Shown: positions 30,922 to 38,651, counted from the stretch's first letter. The stretch is DNA of 64,000 nt from an uncultured Prevotellaceae bacterium (GCA_902776195.1 CACYPF010000004.1:62001-126000); one strand, 5' to 3'. Notes: generated by a model not told the origin, from the letters alone. Program-made: numbers and translations.

Positions 30922-32375
30922 ACTTCCCCCTGATATACAAGATCATTGGTTCTCTGCTCCTACTATTAGGATCAATGCTCACCCTGTGTACTGGTATATC
31001 ATTCTATTATATGGAAGACGACATCATGGCTTTCCTGCTGTCGACCTTATTCACATACAGTTGCGGCTTTATTCTCAAATTCATGGGAAGGAATGCCACT
31101 AACAACCTCAGTCGTCGGGACGCTTATCTCTTGGTTACGCTGACTTGGACCGTTTTCAGTGTGTTCGGTATGATTCCGTTTCTGATTGGCGGGTATATCG
31201 ATAATGTGACAGATGCGTTCTTCGAGACCATGTCAGGTTTCACCACGACAGGAGCGACCATCATTGACGATGTAGAATGGATGCCCCATGCCATTTTATT
31301 CTGGCGTACCCAGACCCAATGGATTGGTGCTTTGGGAATCGTGTTCTTCACCATTGCCATTCTCCCCTCCATGGTAGGTAATGGCAGTGTGAAAGTCTTT
31401 GCCGCTGAAGCGACAGGTCCCATCAGGTCGAAGATGCACCCACGCCTGTCTACGACAGCAAAATGGATATGGTCTGTGTATTCCGCACTGACCATTGCCT
31501 GCATCCTCTCATTCTATCTTGCAGGAATGAATGTGTTTGACAGCATCAACTATGCGATGACGACAACTGCGACAGGAGGATTTTCTCCTCATAATGACTC
31601 TGCCGCTTTCTTCCATTCTCCCACCATCGAGTATATCGCTATCCTTTTCCAGTTCTTGGCAGGCATTAATTTCACCATGCTTTATCTTGCCATATTTAAA
31701 TTCAAGATAGCCAATTTATTTAAGAACTCCGAGTTTAAACTGTTTATCTTCGTTGTCGCGGCATCCACAATATGGATTATGTATCTGTTAATGTCGAACA
31801 ACGGATACGGTCTGGAGCGAGCATTCCGCTCTGCCCTTTTCCAAGTGGTATCCTTTATAACCACTACAGGACTTTTCAACGACGATGCGGCACTATGGCC
31901 TCATATCACATGGGTCATCCTGGGCTGTCTGATGTTCATGGGAGCCTGTGCGGGCTCGACGACGGGAGGATTCAAATGTATCCGTGGCGTGATGATTATG
32001 AAACTGATACGCAACGAGTTCCATAAATTGCTCCATCCTAATGCGGTACTGCCTGTAAAGATCAATGGTCAACCGGTGTCTCAGCAGAAGCTGAACACAC
32101 TACTGGCATTCTTCGCTATCTTCACTCTCATGGTCTTGATCTCCGCAACGATTATGATTGTGGCAGGTATCGACAACACGAATGCCATTACCATCGCCCT
32201 GAGTTGCATCAGCAACGTAGGTCCCTCCTTAGGAACCCAGATCGGTCCTGAGATGTCATGGAGCCAGTTACCAGACTTCATCAAGTGGGTATGCTCCTTC
32301 CTGATGCTGGTAGGACGTCTGGAGATTATGAGCGTGCTGGTATTGTTTACCCGGGGATTCTGGAAGGATAATTAA
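30915..32375 (+). CDS. trkH: Trk potassium uptake channel subunit TrkH
   Basis: Integral membrane potassium translocator of 486 residues with four pore repeats. Selectivity-filter/pore segments are visible around MSGFTTTGATI, MTTTATGGFSPH, SFITTTGLFN and CISNVGPSLGTQIGP. The bulk is about ten hydrophobic helices starting IIGSLLLLLGSMLTLC. It pairs with the TrkA encoded immediately upstream with a seven-base overlap. It acts in the inner membrane in potassium uptake and osmotic or pH homeostasis. Confidence 0.96.
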   Translation: MVNFPLIYKIIGSLLLLLGSMLTLCTGISFYYMEDDIMAFLLSTLFTYSCGFILKFMGRNATNNLSRRDAYLLVTLTWTVFSVFGMIPFLIGGYIDNVTDAFFETMSGFTTTGATIIDDVEWMPHAILFWRTQTQWIGALGIVFFTIAILPSMVGNGSVKVFAAEATGPIRSKMHPRLSTTAKWIWSVYSALTIACILSFYLAGMNVFDSINYAMTTTATGGFSPHNDSAAFFHSPTIEYIAILFQFLAGINFTMLYLAIFKFKIANLFKNSEFKLFIFVVAASTIWIMYLLMSNNGYGLERAFRSALFQVVSFITTTGLFNDDAALWPHITWVILGCLMFMGACAGSTTGGFKCIRGVMIMKLIRNEFHKLLHPNAVLPVKINGQPVSQQKLNTLLAFFAIFTLMVLISATIMIVAGIDNTNAITIALSCISNVGPSLGTQIGPEMSWSQLPDFIKWVCSFLMLVGRLEIMSVLVLFTRGFWKDN

Positions 32376-32395
32376 AAAGAAAGGAACTAGCATAT

Positions 32396-33352
32396 ATGAA
32401 TTACTACAAATTTGAGCCACTTTTAAAACAAACACTCTGGGGGGGCGATAAGATTATCCCCTTCAAGAAGCTCGATGCCCAGACAGAGAATGTGGGTGAG
32501 AGTTGGGAGATTTCTGGTGTTAAAGACAACGAGACTATTGCCGTTGGTGACGGACGTTCCCTCAACCAACTGGTACATGACCTCAAAGGACAACTGGTAG
32601 GTGAGGCTAACTACCACCGCTTCGGTGATGAGTTCCCCTTGCTCATCAAGTTCATCGATGCCCGTCAGGACCTGAGCATACAGGTACACCCTACCGATGA
32701 GATAGCCCACCGACAGGGAAAGAGTCGCGGCAAGACAGAGATGTGGTTTGTCATGGACAGTGCTCCTGAGGCAAAGCTCTATAACGGACTGAAGCTGCAG
32801 ATTACACCTGAGCAGTACAAGCAGATGGTGGAGAACGACACCATCTGTGACGCACTCGCCCAGTATGAGGTCAAGGAGGGCGACTGTTTCTTCATCCCCG
32901 CAGGACGCATCCATGCCATTGGTGCAGGCTGTTTCCTCGCCGAGATACAACAGACTTCCGATGTGACCTATCGTATCTATGACTTCAAGCGTAAGGACAA
33001 GGACGGCAACTATCGGCAACTGCATACACAAGAGGCATCCGAGAGCATCAACTATACCGTTCTTGACGACTACAGGACGAAATATACGCCCTTGAAGAAC
33101 GAAGGACAACTGCTGGTGGAGTGCCCCTATTTCAACACTGCCGTCTATGACCTGACAGAGCCTATGACGATGGATTACAGTGAACTGGACTCCTTCGTTA
33201 TCCTGATTGGCATGAAAGGAGAAGGAACACTCACCGTAGATGGCGAGCTGGTCAGCTTCCGTGCCGGAGAGACCATTCTTCTTCCTGCCACGGTCAAAGA
33301 GGTAAACACAGAGGGAACGATTAAGTTTCTGGAGACTTACGTGCTGTCGTAA
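32396..33352 (+). CDS. manA: Mannose-6-phosphate isomerase, class I
   Basis: Zinc-dependent cupin isomerase of 318 residues that interconverts mannose 6-phosphate and fructose 6-phosphate for GDP-mannose synthesis or mannose use. The short (firmicute-like) class I form shows LKQTLWGGDKI, GESWEISG, LLIKFIDARQDLSIQVHPTDE (zinc Gln/His), GKTEMWFVMD (zinc Glu), EGDCFFIPAGRIHAIG (zinc His) and EIQQTSDVTYRIYDF. A purine-rich AAAGGAACT precedes the ATG by eight bases. The 3' end overlaps the convergent DUF4435 gene by 32 bases. Confidence 0.96.
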   Translation: MNYYKFEPLLKQTLWGGDKIIPFKKLDAQTENVGESWEISGVKDNETIAVGDGRSLNQLVHDLKGQLVGEANYHRFGDEFPLLIKFIDARQDLSIQVHPTDEIAHRQGKSRGKTEMWFVMDSAPEAKLYNGLKLQITPEQYKQMVENDTICDALAQYEVKEGDCFFIPAGRIHAIGAGCFLAEIQQTSDVTYRIYDFKRKDKDGNYRQLHTQEASESINYTVLDDYRTKYTPLKNEGQLLVECPYFNTAVYDLTEPMTMDYSELDSFVILIGMKGEGTLTVDGELVSFRAGETILLPATVKEVNTEGTIKFLETYVLS

Positions 33353-34331
33353 GGAATTGCTCTATGTCTGACTGCACACGACGGAACTGCTCCGACTGCA
33401 TGTAGCCGTTGTTCTTTTTAAGCATCTGACGAATGTCCTGCAATGAGTGCTCATAGCAGGACATTTCGTTTCTGCGCTGCGTGTGATGACGTGCCGTACG
33501 GGCAATCTCATCCTGCCGTTCCAAACGGAGCCGGTTGCACACCTTATTTAATATAGGGACGATCACATTGTCGAACAAGGAGTGCCCTTGCACATAGAGG
33601 TAAGTGGTCTGGGGAGTAACACCCAAAGCCTTGATCTCCGCCTTCAGTATCAGATACGTTTCCTTATTATCCGGGAACTCCGCCTGTAACTGCCTCACCT
33701 TCCTGTTGACTTTCTGACGGAGATGGTCTATAGAGGGCTGCGGTTCAAACACGTTGAAGCCTCCAGGGTCTATCACCCTTGCCATATCAGACAAAGAGAA
33801 CTTATTATGATTACCTGTCCGGTAAGCCCATACCGACCAGATGAACAATGGGAAGATTGCCTCACTATACTGCGTGATATAGTCATTAAAGTCGAAGATA
33901 CGATGATCATTGAGGGTGACGGCGACACAGACATCATGCAGGGAGGGAGCATAACACTGCAGGTTCTCGATGGCATAGGCATAGGTATGGAACACGTAAG
34001 GACTCTCCACCACCTTCTTTGACTGTTGTGTAGTACCTTGCAACAGATAGTCGTAGTCGGCATCCACACAGGCAATCATATCCTCTCCTATCTTTCCTTC
34101 GATAAAATTCATGAGCACCGACTTCTTCCCCCGTTCCAATTTCTGATGCGAGGGAAGCATCACCTCAAAGTAACGCTTATCATCCTCAAAGCGCCCTAAC
34201 ACCGTACGCCAGAAATAGATATCGTCGTAGCTCTCCACATAAGCCACGATACGTCGTCTTGCCTTTTTCGAGGTCATTTGGTTAGCAGCCTCGAAATAGC
34301 GACTATTGATATTATCTTTCAGTCTTTTCAT
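33321..34331 (-). CDS. DUF4435 protein with TOPRIM-like nuclease motifs
   Basis: Protein of 336 residues of the DUF4435 family. The N-terminal region has the acidic pattern of a TOPRIM fold: YVESYDDIYFW (Glu33, Asp36, Asp37) and ACVDADYDYLL (Asp90, Asp92, Asp94). This is the kind of metal site used by OLD-family nucleases. The rest is mostly helical with basic stretches (KVNRKVRQLQ, RLRLERQDEIARTARHHTQRRN), compatible with nucleic-acid binding. It is preceded on the same strand by an ABC-type ATPase gene. An ATPase plus a DUF4435/TOPRIM protein is the composition of the PARIS anti-phage system (AriA plus AriB). Whether this is a true PARIS member is inference. The gap to the ATPase gene is only 39 bases, in frame. 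Confidence 0.8.
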   Translation of the reverse strand: MKRLKDNINSRYFEAANQMTSKKARRRIVAYVESYDDIYFWRTVLGRFEDDKRYFEVMLPSHQKLERGKKSVLMNFIEGKIGEDMIACVDADYDYLLQGTTQQSKKVVESPYVFHTYAYAIENLQCYAPSLHDVCVAVTLNDHRIFDFNDYITQYSEAIFPLFIWSVWAYRTGNHNKFSLSDMARVIDPGGFNVFEPQPSIDHLRQKVNRKVRQLQAEFPDNKETYLILKAEIKALGVTPQTTYLYVQGHSLFDNVIVPILNKVCNRLRLERQDEIARTARHHTQRRNEMSCYEHSLQDIRQMLKKNNGYMQSEQFRRVQSDIEQFLTTARKSPET

Positions 34332-34376
34332 ATTTGATAGTAACTATAGTGACTATAGTTCCTATAGTAACTATAT
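34332..34376 (-). repeat. 9-bp tandem repeat between the ATPase and DUF4435 genes carrying four in-frame TAG codons
   Basis: Read on the minus strand, four consecutive 9-base units of the type CTATAGTNA end the ATPase gene and fill the gap to the DUF4435 ATG. Each unit carries a TAG in the frame shared by both genes, at 34371-34373, 34362-34364, 34353-34355 and 34344-34346. The DUF4435 ATG follows in the same frame, so only TAG codons interrupt an ATPase-TOPRIM fusion. Confidence 0.85.
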
Positions 34377-35207
34377 AGTGATATCACTCACTTCTGTCAC
34401 TTTATCCATCCAACCGCTCATAATCACGGCAGGTGAATGGGTGGTCAGGATAATCTGTACGTTAGGATTCAATTCCAGGATCAGACTGATGAGTTGTTTC
34501 TGCCATTCGATATGCAGGGACACCTCCGGCTCGTCCATCAGGAGCACGTAAGGTTGCTGGTCCTCCACCAATACGGTCAGCAGGATGGCAAGCATCTGTT
34601 TCTCGCCACTGGACAGCTTATAGGGCAGCAAGGTCTCTCCAATCTGTGAGAACCGTATCTCATTCTCCGTGCGGATAATCTGCTTGCCCGTCTCCTTGAA
34701 CAAGTCATCGACAATATCCTGGAAGCGTTTCTTGGGCTCTGACAGATGCTGGGCGGCATCCATATTACCCTTTTGCAGCTCTTCGATGATACGGTTGCCG
34801 ATATTCACCTGATAGTCGAGGTATTTACGCTGCAGGTTATATAGCTGCAGGTCGAGCAACGAACCGCCTCCCATACCGGCAAGTGCGGAAAGTGTCTCCC
34901 GCATCACCCCTTCCCCTTCCGACAGGGTCTGCGAGATATTACTGTCCAGCGAGCGGATGATGTCGAAGCGCACATGGGTGGCGTTCTCCGGCTCACTGAT
35001 GATACGCACCCCTTTCAGCATGTGGTTCTGTATATCACCATTGGTACTGATACTTCTCACCACCTTATTTAATATGGTGGACTTACCGACCCCGTTGATA
35101 CCACTGAGCACATTCACTTTCGGGTCGAGATCCCATACGATGTGCTTCCTGCCACCCCATAGGGAGTCAATCTCTATCTGCTTGATATAATCCGCGTACT
35201 TTTGCAT
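34371..35207 (-). CDS. ABC/OLD-type AAA ATPase (PARIS AriA-like candidate)
   Basis: ATPase of 278 residues with the full ABC-type set: Walker A GINGVGKST (36-44), signature LSSGEKQMLAILL, Walker B YVLLMDEPEVSLH with catalytic Glu, and H-loop ILTTHSPAVI near the C-terminus. There is no membrane segment or transporter partner, so it belongs with the SMC/Rad50/OLD/AriA-type soluble ATPases. The insertion between Walker A and signature is short (about 140 residues, mostly helical). The gene has its own promoter and is followed in frame by the DUF4435 TOPRIM-like gene. Together they resemble PARIS or a split OLD nuclease. At 278 residues it is smaller than described AriA proteins, so the assignment is tentative. 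Confidence 0.82.
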   Translation of the reverse strand: MQKYADYIKQIEIDSLWGGRKHIVWDLDPKVNVLSGINGVGKSTILNKVVRSISTNGDIQNHMLKGVRIISEPENATHVRFDIIRSLDSNISQTLSEGEGVMRETLSALAGMGGGSLLDLQLYNLQRKYLDYQVNIGNRIIEELQKGNMDAAQHLSEPKKRFQDIVDDLFKETGKQIIRTENEIRFSQIGETLLPYKLSSGEKQMLAILLTVLVEDQQPYVLLMDEPEVSLHIEWQKQLISLILELNPNVQIILTTHSPAVIMSGWMDKVTEVSDITI

Positions 35208-35226
35208 ATCGAATATGTTTATATCG

Positions 35227-35234
35227 CAAAAATA
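35227..35234 (-). promoter_or_regulatory. -7 promoter element for the ATPase-DUF4435 pair
   Basis: TATTTTTG on the minus strand, 19 bases before the ATPase ATG. It lies back to back with the -7 element of the DMT transporter. Confidence 0.5.
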
Positions 35235-35256
35235 GTGATTATTCCCGAATTATGTG

Positions 35257-35264
35257 TACTTTTG
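35257..35264 (+). promoter_or_regulatory. -7 promoter element for the DMT transporter
   Basis: TACTTTTG, 19 bases before the ATG at 35284. The longest frame begins at a GTG three bases upstream of this element, so that GTG is not used. Confidence 0.6.
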
Positions 35265-35283
35265 CAGGCGAAAAAATATTAAA

Positions 35284-36219
35284 ATGGACAAAACAAATAA
35301 TAATCGCGCCCTTATCGCACACCTTTCCATGTTTGGAGCATGTGCGGGATGGGGTCTTATGGCGCCCGTCGGCAAAGATGCCATGACCCATGGTTTCGAC
35401 GGCATCACCATGGTGACTTTCAGGGTCGTAGGAGCTTGTCTGCTGTTCTGGATAGCCTCCTTCTTCGCCCCCAAGGAGCAAGTTCCTCTGCGTGACAAGC
35501 TGATGTTCATCGGGGCAGGACTTTTCGGACTGGTATGCAACCAGTGCTGCTATACGATTGGACTGAGTATCACCTCTCCTATCAACGCCTCTATCGTGAC
35601 GACCTCCATGCCTATCTTCGCCATGGTGCTTGCGGCACTGATCCTGAAGGAGCCTATCACCGGGAAGAAAGCGTTAGGTGTCCTGATGGGATGCTCGGGT
35701 GCCTTGATACTGATACTGACCTCTGCCGCCCACGCCAGCGACAAAGTGGGTGACATCCGTGGCGACTTGTTCTGTCTTTTCGCCCAGTTCTCATTTGCCC
35801 TCTACCTGTCGTTGTTCAATCCCCTGATACGACGCTACAATGTGTTCACCATCAACAAGTATATGTTCTCATGGGCAACCCTCATGCTATTGCCTTTTAC
35901 TTTCTCCCATGTGACAGACGTGTTGGCACAGCCTATCCCTGCGAAGACGTGGTGGGAAGTAGGCTATGTGGTAGGCATCGGTACTTTCTTTGGATATATC
36001 CTGACGATGATAGGTCAGCGCACTTTGCGTCCGACCGTTGTATCCGTCTATAACTACGTACAACCTATCGTCTCTGTCGCTGCCTCCCTGCTGATGGGCA
36101 TTGGTGTACTGAAACCCACGCACGCCCTTGCCGTCATATTAGTATTCAGTGGTGTATGGCTGGTGACGAAGTCGAAGTCCAGAAGAGACATGGAAAAAGA
36201 AAAGGTGACCGATCAATAA
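35284..36219 (+). CDS. DMT-superfamily (EamA) transporter
   Basis: Inner-membrane protein of 311 residues with ten predicted helices in two EamA repeats. The first runs from about residue 8 to 140 (MFGACAGWGLMAPVGKDAM onward, ending GCSGALILILTSAA). The second runs from about 155 to 295 and ends VILVFSGVWLVTKSKS. Members export metabolites, amino acids or nucleosides; the substrate cannot be read from sequence. The cytoplasmic tail KSRRDMEKEKVTDQ is encoded by the left arm and loop of a terminator hairpin. The gene overlaps the convergent FKBP gene by seven bases. Confidence 0.9.
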   Translation: MDKTNNNRALIAHLSMFGACAGWGLMAPVGKDAMTHGFDGITMVTFRVVGACLLFWIASFFAPKEQVPLRDKLMFIGAGLFGLVCNQCCYTIGLSITSPINASIVTTSMPIFAMVLAALILKEPITGKKALGVLMGCSGALILILTSAAHASDKVGDIRGDLFCLFAQFSFALYLSLFNPLIRRYNVFTINKYMFSWATLMLLPFTFSHVTDVLAQPIPAKTWWEVGYVVGIGTFFGYILTMIGQRTLRPTVVSVYNYVQPIVSVAASLLMGIGVLKPTHALAVILVFSGVWLVTKSKSRRDMEKEKVTDQ

Positions 36220-36236
36220 CGGTCACCTTTTCTTTT
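36195..36236. terminator. Bidirectional intrinsic terminator inside overlapping coding ends
   Basis: AAAAGAAAAGGTGACCG and its exact reverse complement (17-bp arms) flank an eight-base loop ATCAATAA. The stem has a GC-rich top and A/T-rich feet, giving a T-run on both strands. It lies within the last codons of both the DMT transporter and the FKBP gene, which overlap at 36213-36219. Confidence 0.9.
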
Positions 36237-36797
36237 CGTCCAGAACTCTTCAAGTCGTACTTCAAAGATCAGTGTACTGTAAGCGGGAATCTCACCATTG
36301 TCCACTGTGCCATATCCCATCTGATAGGGAACGGCGATGACCCAATGGTCACCCTTATGCATTTTCAGCAAGGCAGTGGTCAGACCTGTCACGACACCAT
36401 TGACGGCAAACTTCCTGGGGACTGCCGTATCCCAGTCGAAGGGTTCCAGATAACTCTGGTCAAACTGGTATCCTGCCGAGTATGACGGTGACGGGATCAG
36501 GTTTCCCACATAATGGATCTGCACGGTATCGTTCAGATAAGGTGTTGCCTCCGGGGCATCCTCTTCACTGGACACCTCTTTCACCAGCACATAATCAGAA
36601 TACTTGGTGGAAGTCTCATCCGTCAGGGAGTATTTCAGCAATGCCTGGTCATATTCATGAGCAAGGAAGGCAGCCTCGAAAAACTTCTCGTTCTTGTTCT
36701 TCCAGTCGGCATACTCCACGATGGCATCGTCTTTCTCACTGCACGACACAAGGACGAGCAGTGAGAGACAGGCGATGATGTATTGCTTGATATTCAT
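36213..36797 (-). CDS. FKBP-type peptidyl-prolyl isomerase lipoprotein
   Basis: Lipoprotein of 194 residues. Signal peptide with lipobox (SLLVLVSC, then SEKDD) is followed by a spacer and a C-terminal FKBP domain (about 90-190) with DTVQIHYVGNLI, FDQSYLEPFDW, VTGLTTALLKMHKGDHWVIAVPYQMGYG and STLIFEVRLEEF. It should assist folding in the periplasm or at the outer membrane. The usual FKBP aromatic pocket is only partly kept, so activity should be tested. It starts six bases after the glyS stop and is probably cotranscribed with glyS. Its last codons form the right arm of the bidirectional terminator. Confidence 0.88.
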   Translation of the reverse strand: MNIKQYIIACLSLLVLVSCSEKDDAIVEYADWKNKNEKFFEAAFLAHEYDQALLKYSLTDETSTKYSDYVLVKEVSSEEDAPEATPYLNDTVQIHYVGNLIPSPSYSAGYQFDQSYLEPFDWDTAVPRKFAVNGVVTGLTTALLKMHKGDHWVIAVPYQMGYGTVDNGEIPAYSTLIFEVRLEEFWTKRKGDRY

Positions 36798-36803
36798 TAT
36801 TTA

Positions 36804-38345
36804 CTATTGTAATTTCTTTAGCAGACTGGCGATGCTTACCTTATCCTCGATGATAGCGGCGAGGTCTGAGATATTCACACGCTCCTGCTCCATAGTGTCA
36901 CGGAAGCGGAGGGTCACCTTGCCATCGTTGAGTGAGTCATGGTCGACGGTGACGCAGTACGGGGTACCGATAGCGTCCTGACGACGATAGCGCTTACCAA
37001 TAGAGTCTTTCTCATCATACTGGCAGTTGAAGTGGAACTTCAGATCGTTGATGATCTCACGTGCCTTCTCGGGCAGACCGTCTTTCTTGACCAGCGGCAT
37101 CACGGCGAGTTTCACAGGTGCCAGTGCTGCAGGCAGTTTCAGTACCACACGGGTCTCCCCATTCTCGAGTTTCTCCTCGCAGAACGAGTGACACATGATA
37201 GAGAGGAACATACGGTCGACACCGATAGAGGTCTCGATGACGAACGGTGTATAGCTCTCGTTGGTCTGTGGGTCGAAGTATTTGATGCTCTTGCCAGAGT
37301 ATTTCTCATGCTGCGAGAGGTCGAAGTTCGTACGGGAGTGGATACCCTCCACCTCCTTGAAACCGAAAGGCATCTTGAACTCGATGTCGGTAGCGGCATT
37401 GGCATAGTGAGCGAGCTTTTCGTGGTCGTGGAAACGGTAGTTCTCTGCACCGAAGCCCAGTGCCTGGTGCCATGCCATACGGGTCTGCTTCCACTTGGGG
37501 AACCACTCCAGCTCGGTACCGGGTGCTACGAAGAACTGCATCTCCATCTGCTCGAACTCACGCATACGGAAGATGAACTGACGTGCCACGATCTCGTTGC
37601 GGAATGCCTTACCGATCTGTGCGATACCGAAAGGAATCTTCATACGTCCCGTCTTCTGCACGTTCAGGTAGTTGACGAAGATACCCTGTGCCGTCTCAGG
37701 ACGCAGGTACACCTTCATACTGCCGTCGGCACTGGCGCCCATCTCCGTGGAGAACATCAGGTTGAACTGGCGCACGTCGGTCCAGTTGCGGGTACCGCTG
37801 ATAGGACATACGATCTCCTCGTCGAGGATAATCTGCTTCAGCTCGTCCAGGTCGGGTCCCTGCATGGCAGCGGCATAGCGGGCATGCAGCGCGTCACGCT
37901 TCTCCTTGGTCTCCTTCACACGCTCTGAGGTCTCCATATACTTCGCCTCGTCAAAACTGTCACCGAAACGCTTGCGTGCCTTCTCCACCTCTTTCTGGAT
38001 CTTCTCGTCATACTTGGCGATCTGGTCCTCGATGAGCACGTCAGCACGATAGCGCTTCTTGGAGTCGCGGTTGTCGATAAGGGGGTCGTTGAAAGCGTCC
38101 ACGTGTCCGGAAGCCTTCCATATAGTGGGGTGCATAAAGATGGCGGAGTCGATACCCACGATATTCTCGTGCAACAGGACCATTGACTTCCACCAGTATT
38201 CCTTGATATTATTCTTCAACTCCACGCCGTTCTGACCGTAGTCATACACAGCGCCTAATCCATCGTAGATTTCACTGCTGGGAAACACGAAACCGTACTC
38301 CTTGCAGTGGCTCACGATTTTCTTAAATACATCTTCTTGTGCCAT
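36804..38345 (-). CDS. glyS: Glycine--tRNA ligase (dimeric type)
   Basis: Class II synthetase of 513 residues of the homodimeric (eukaryote/Bacteroidetes-type) form, charging tRNA-Gly. Motif 2 is in FRNEIVARQFIFRMREFEQMEMQFF, motif 3 in SIGVDRMFLSIM. The N-terminal part carries VFPSSEIYDGLGAVYDYGQNGVELKNN, and the C-terminal anticodon domain includes KLAVMPLVKKDGLPEKA. The ATG at 38345 (MAQEDVFKK) is used; the longer frame extends over the promoter. The standard gene symbol in Bacteroidetes annotation varies between glyS and glyQS. Confidence 0.96.
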   Translation of the reverse strand: MAQEDVFKKIVSHCKEYGFVFPSSEIYDGLGAVYDYGQNGVELKNNIKEYWWKSMVLLHENIVGIDSAIFMHPTIWKASGHVDAFNDPLIDNRDSKKRYRADVLIEDQIAKYDEKIQKEVEKARKRFGDSFDEAKYMETSERVKETKEKRDALHARYAAAMQGPDLDELKQIILDEEIVCPISGTRNWTDVRQFNLMFSTEMGASADGSMKVYLRPETAQGIFVNYLNVQKTGRMKIPFGIAQIGKAFRNEIVARQFIFRMREFEQMEMQFFVAPGTELEWFPKWKQTRMAWHQALGFGAENYRFHDHEKLAHYANAATDIEFKMPFGFKEVEGIHSRTNFDLSQHEKYSGKSIKYFDPQTNESYTPFVIETSIGVDRMFLSIMCHSFCEEKLENGETRVVLKLPAALAPVKLAVMPLVKKDGLPEKAREIINDLKFHFNCQYDEKDSIGKRYRRQDAIGTPYCVTVDHDSLNDGKVTLRFRDTMEQERVNISDLAAIIEDKVSIASLLKKLQ

Positions 38346-38376
38346 AAATAATACTGTAATTTCGAAATGATGGGTG

Positions 38377-38384
38377 CAAAGGTA
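38377..38384 (-). promoter_or_regulatory. -7 promoter element for glyS
   Basis: TACCTTTG on the minus strand, 31 bases before the glyS ATG. A heptamer array begins seven bases upstream of it. Confidence 0.6.
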
Positions 38385-38390
38385 CAAAAT

Positions 38391-38422
38391 AATTGAGAAT
38401 TAAGAATTGACAATTGACAATT
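38391..38422. repeat. Degenerate heptamer array upstream of glyS
   Basis: Four AATTNNN units in register: AATTGAG, AATTAAG, AATTGAC, AATTGAC, then AATT. The period matches the arrays at 3896 and 7262, and the place (just upstream of a -7 element) matches the one at 7262. Confidence 0.8.
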
Positions 38423-38482
38423 TTATGTGTATTTGCAACATTATTTAATATTAAAGAACTGCTTATATATAGAGAATCAGCG

Positions 38483-38572
38483 GTTGACATGGAGTCAGCA
38501 GGTCTGTTGACTTAGAGTCAGCAACCTTGTCGACTGGAGTCAGCAAGCCTGTTGACTGGAGTCGACAAGTGA
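38483..38572. repeat. Four tandem 22-23-bp repeats with internal dyads
   Basis: Units start at 38483, 38506, 38529 and 38551. The consensus is GTTGACTGGAGTCAGCAAGC, and most units carry a GACT-nn(n)-AGTC dyad. They lie downstream of the HU-like gene and upstream of the glyS promoter. There are no spacers as in CRISPR. Confidence 0.85.
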
Positions 38573-38651
38573 TCAGGATGCTTGTAACAACCGCTTTGAA
38601 CGGCTCTTCACATCGATGACAACGGCACTTACAACAGCACTGGACGCTTTC

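Larger units (their letters stand above)
38346..38651. other. Intergenic region of 306 bases between the HU-like gene and glyS
   Basis: From right to left it holds about 80 bases where nothing is recognised, four 22-23-bp repeats (38483-38572), the AT-rich stretch 38423-38482 without recognised features, a heptamer array (38391-38422) and the glyS -7 element (38377-38384). No protein gene is supported. Confidence 0.7.

Noticed and set aside
33321-35207. Calling the ATPase-DUF4435 pair a confirmed PARIS system
   Set aside because: Only motifs and gene pairing can be seen. The ATPase is smaller than described AriA proteins, and no profile search could be run.
36939-37928. Plus-strand open frame (329 codons) opposite glyS
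   Set aside because: Antisense shadow of the glycine--tRNA ligase, without motifs or a promoter.
38483-38572. CRISPR array
   Set aside because: Units are contiguous, 22-23 bases, four copies, with no unique spacers and no cas genes. The same applies to 52688-52775.
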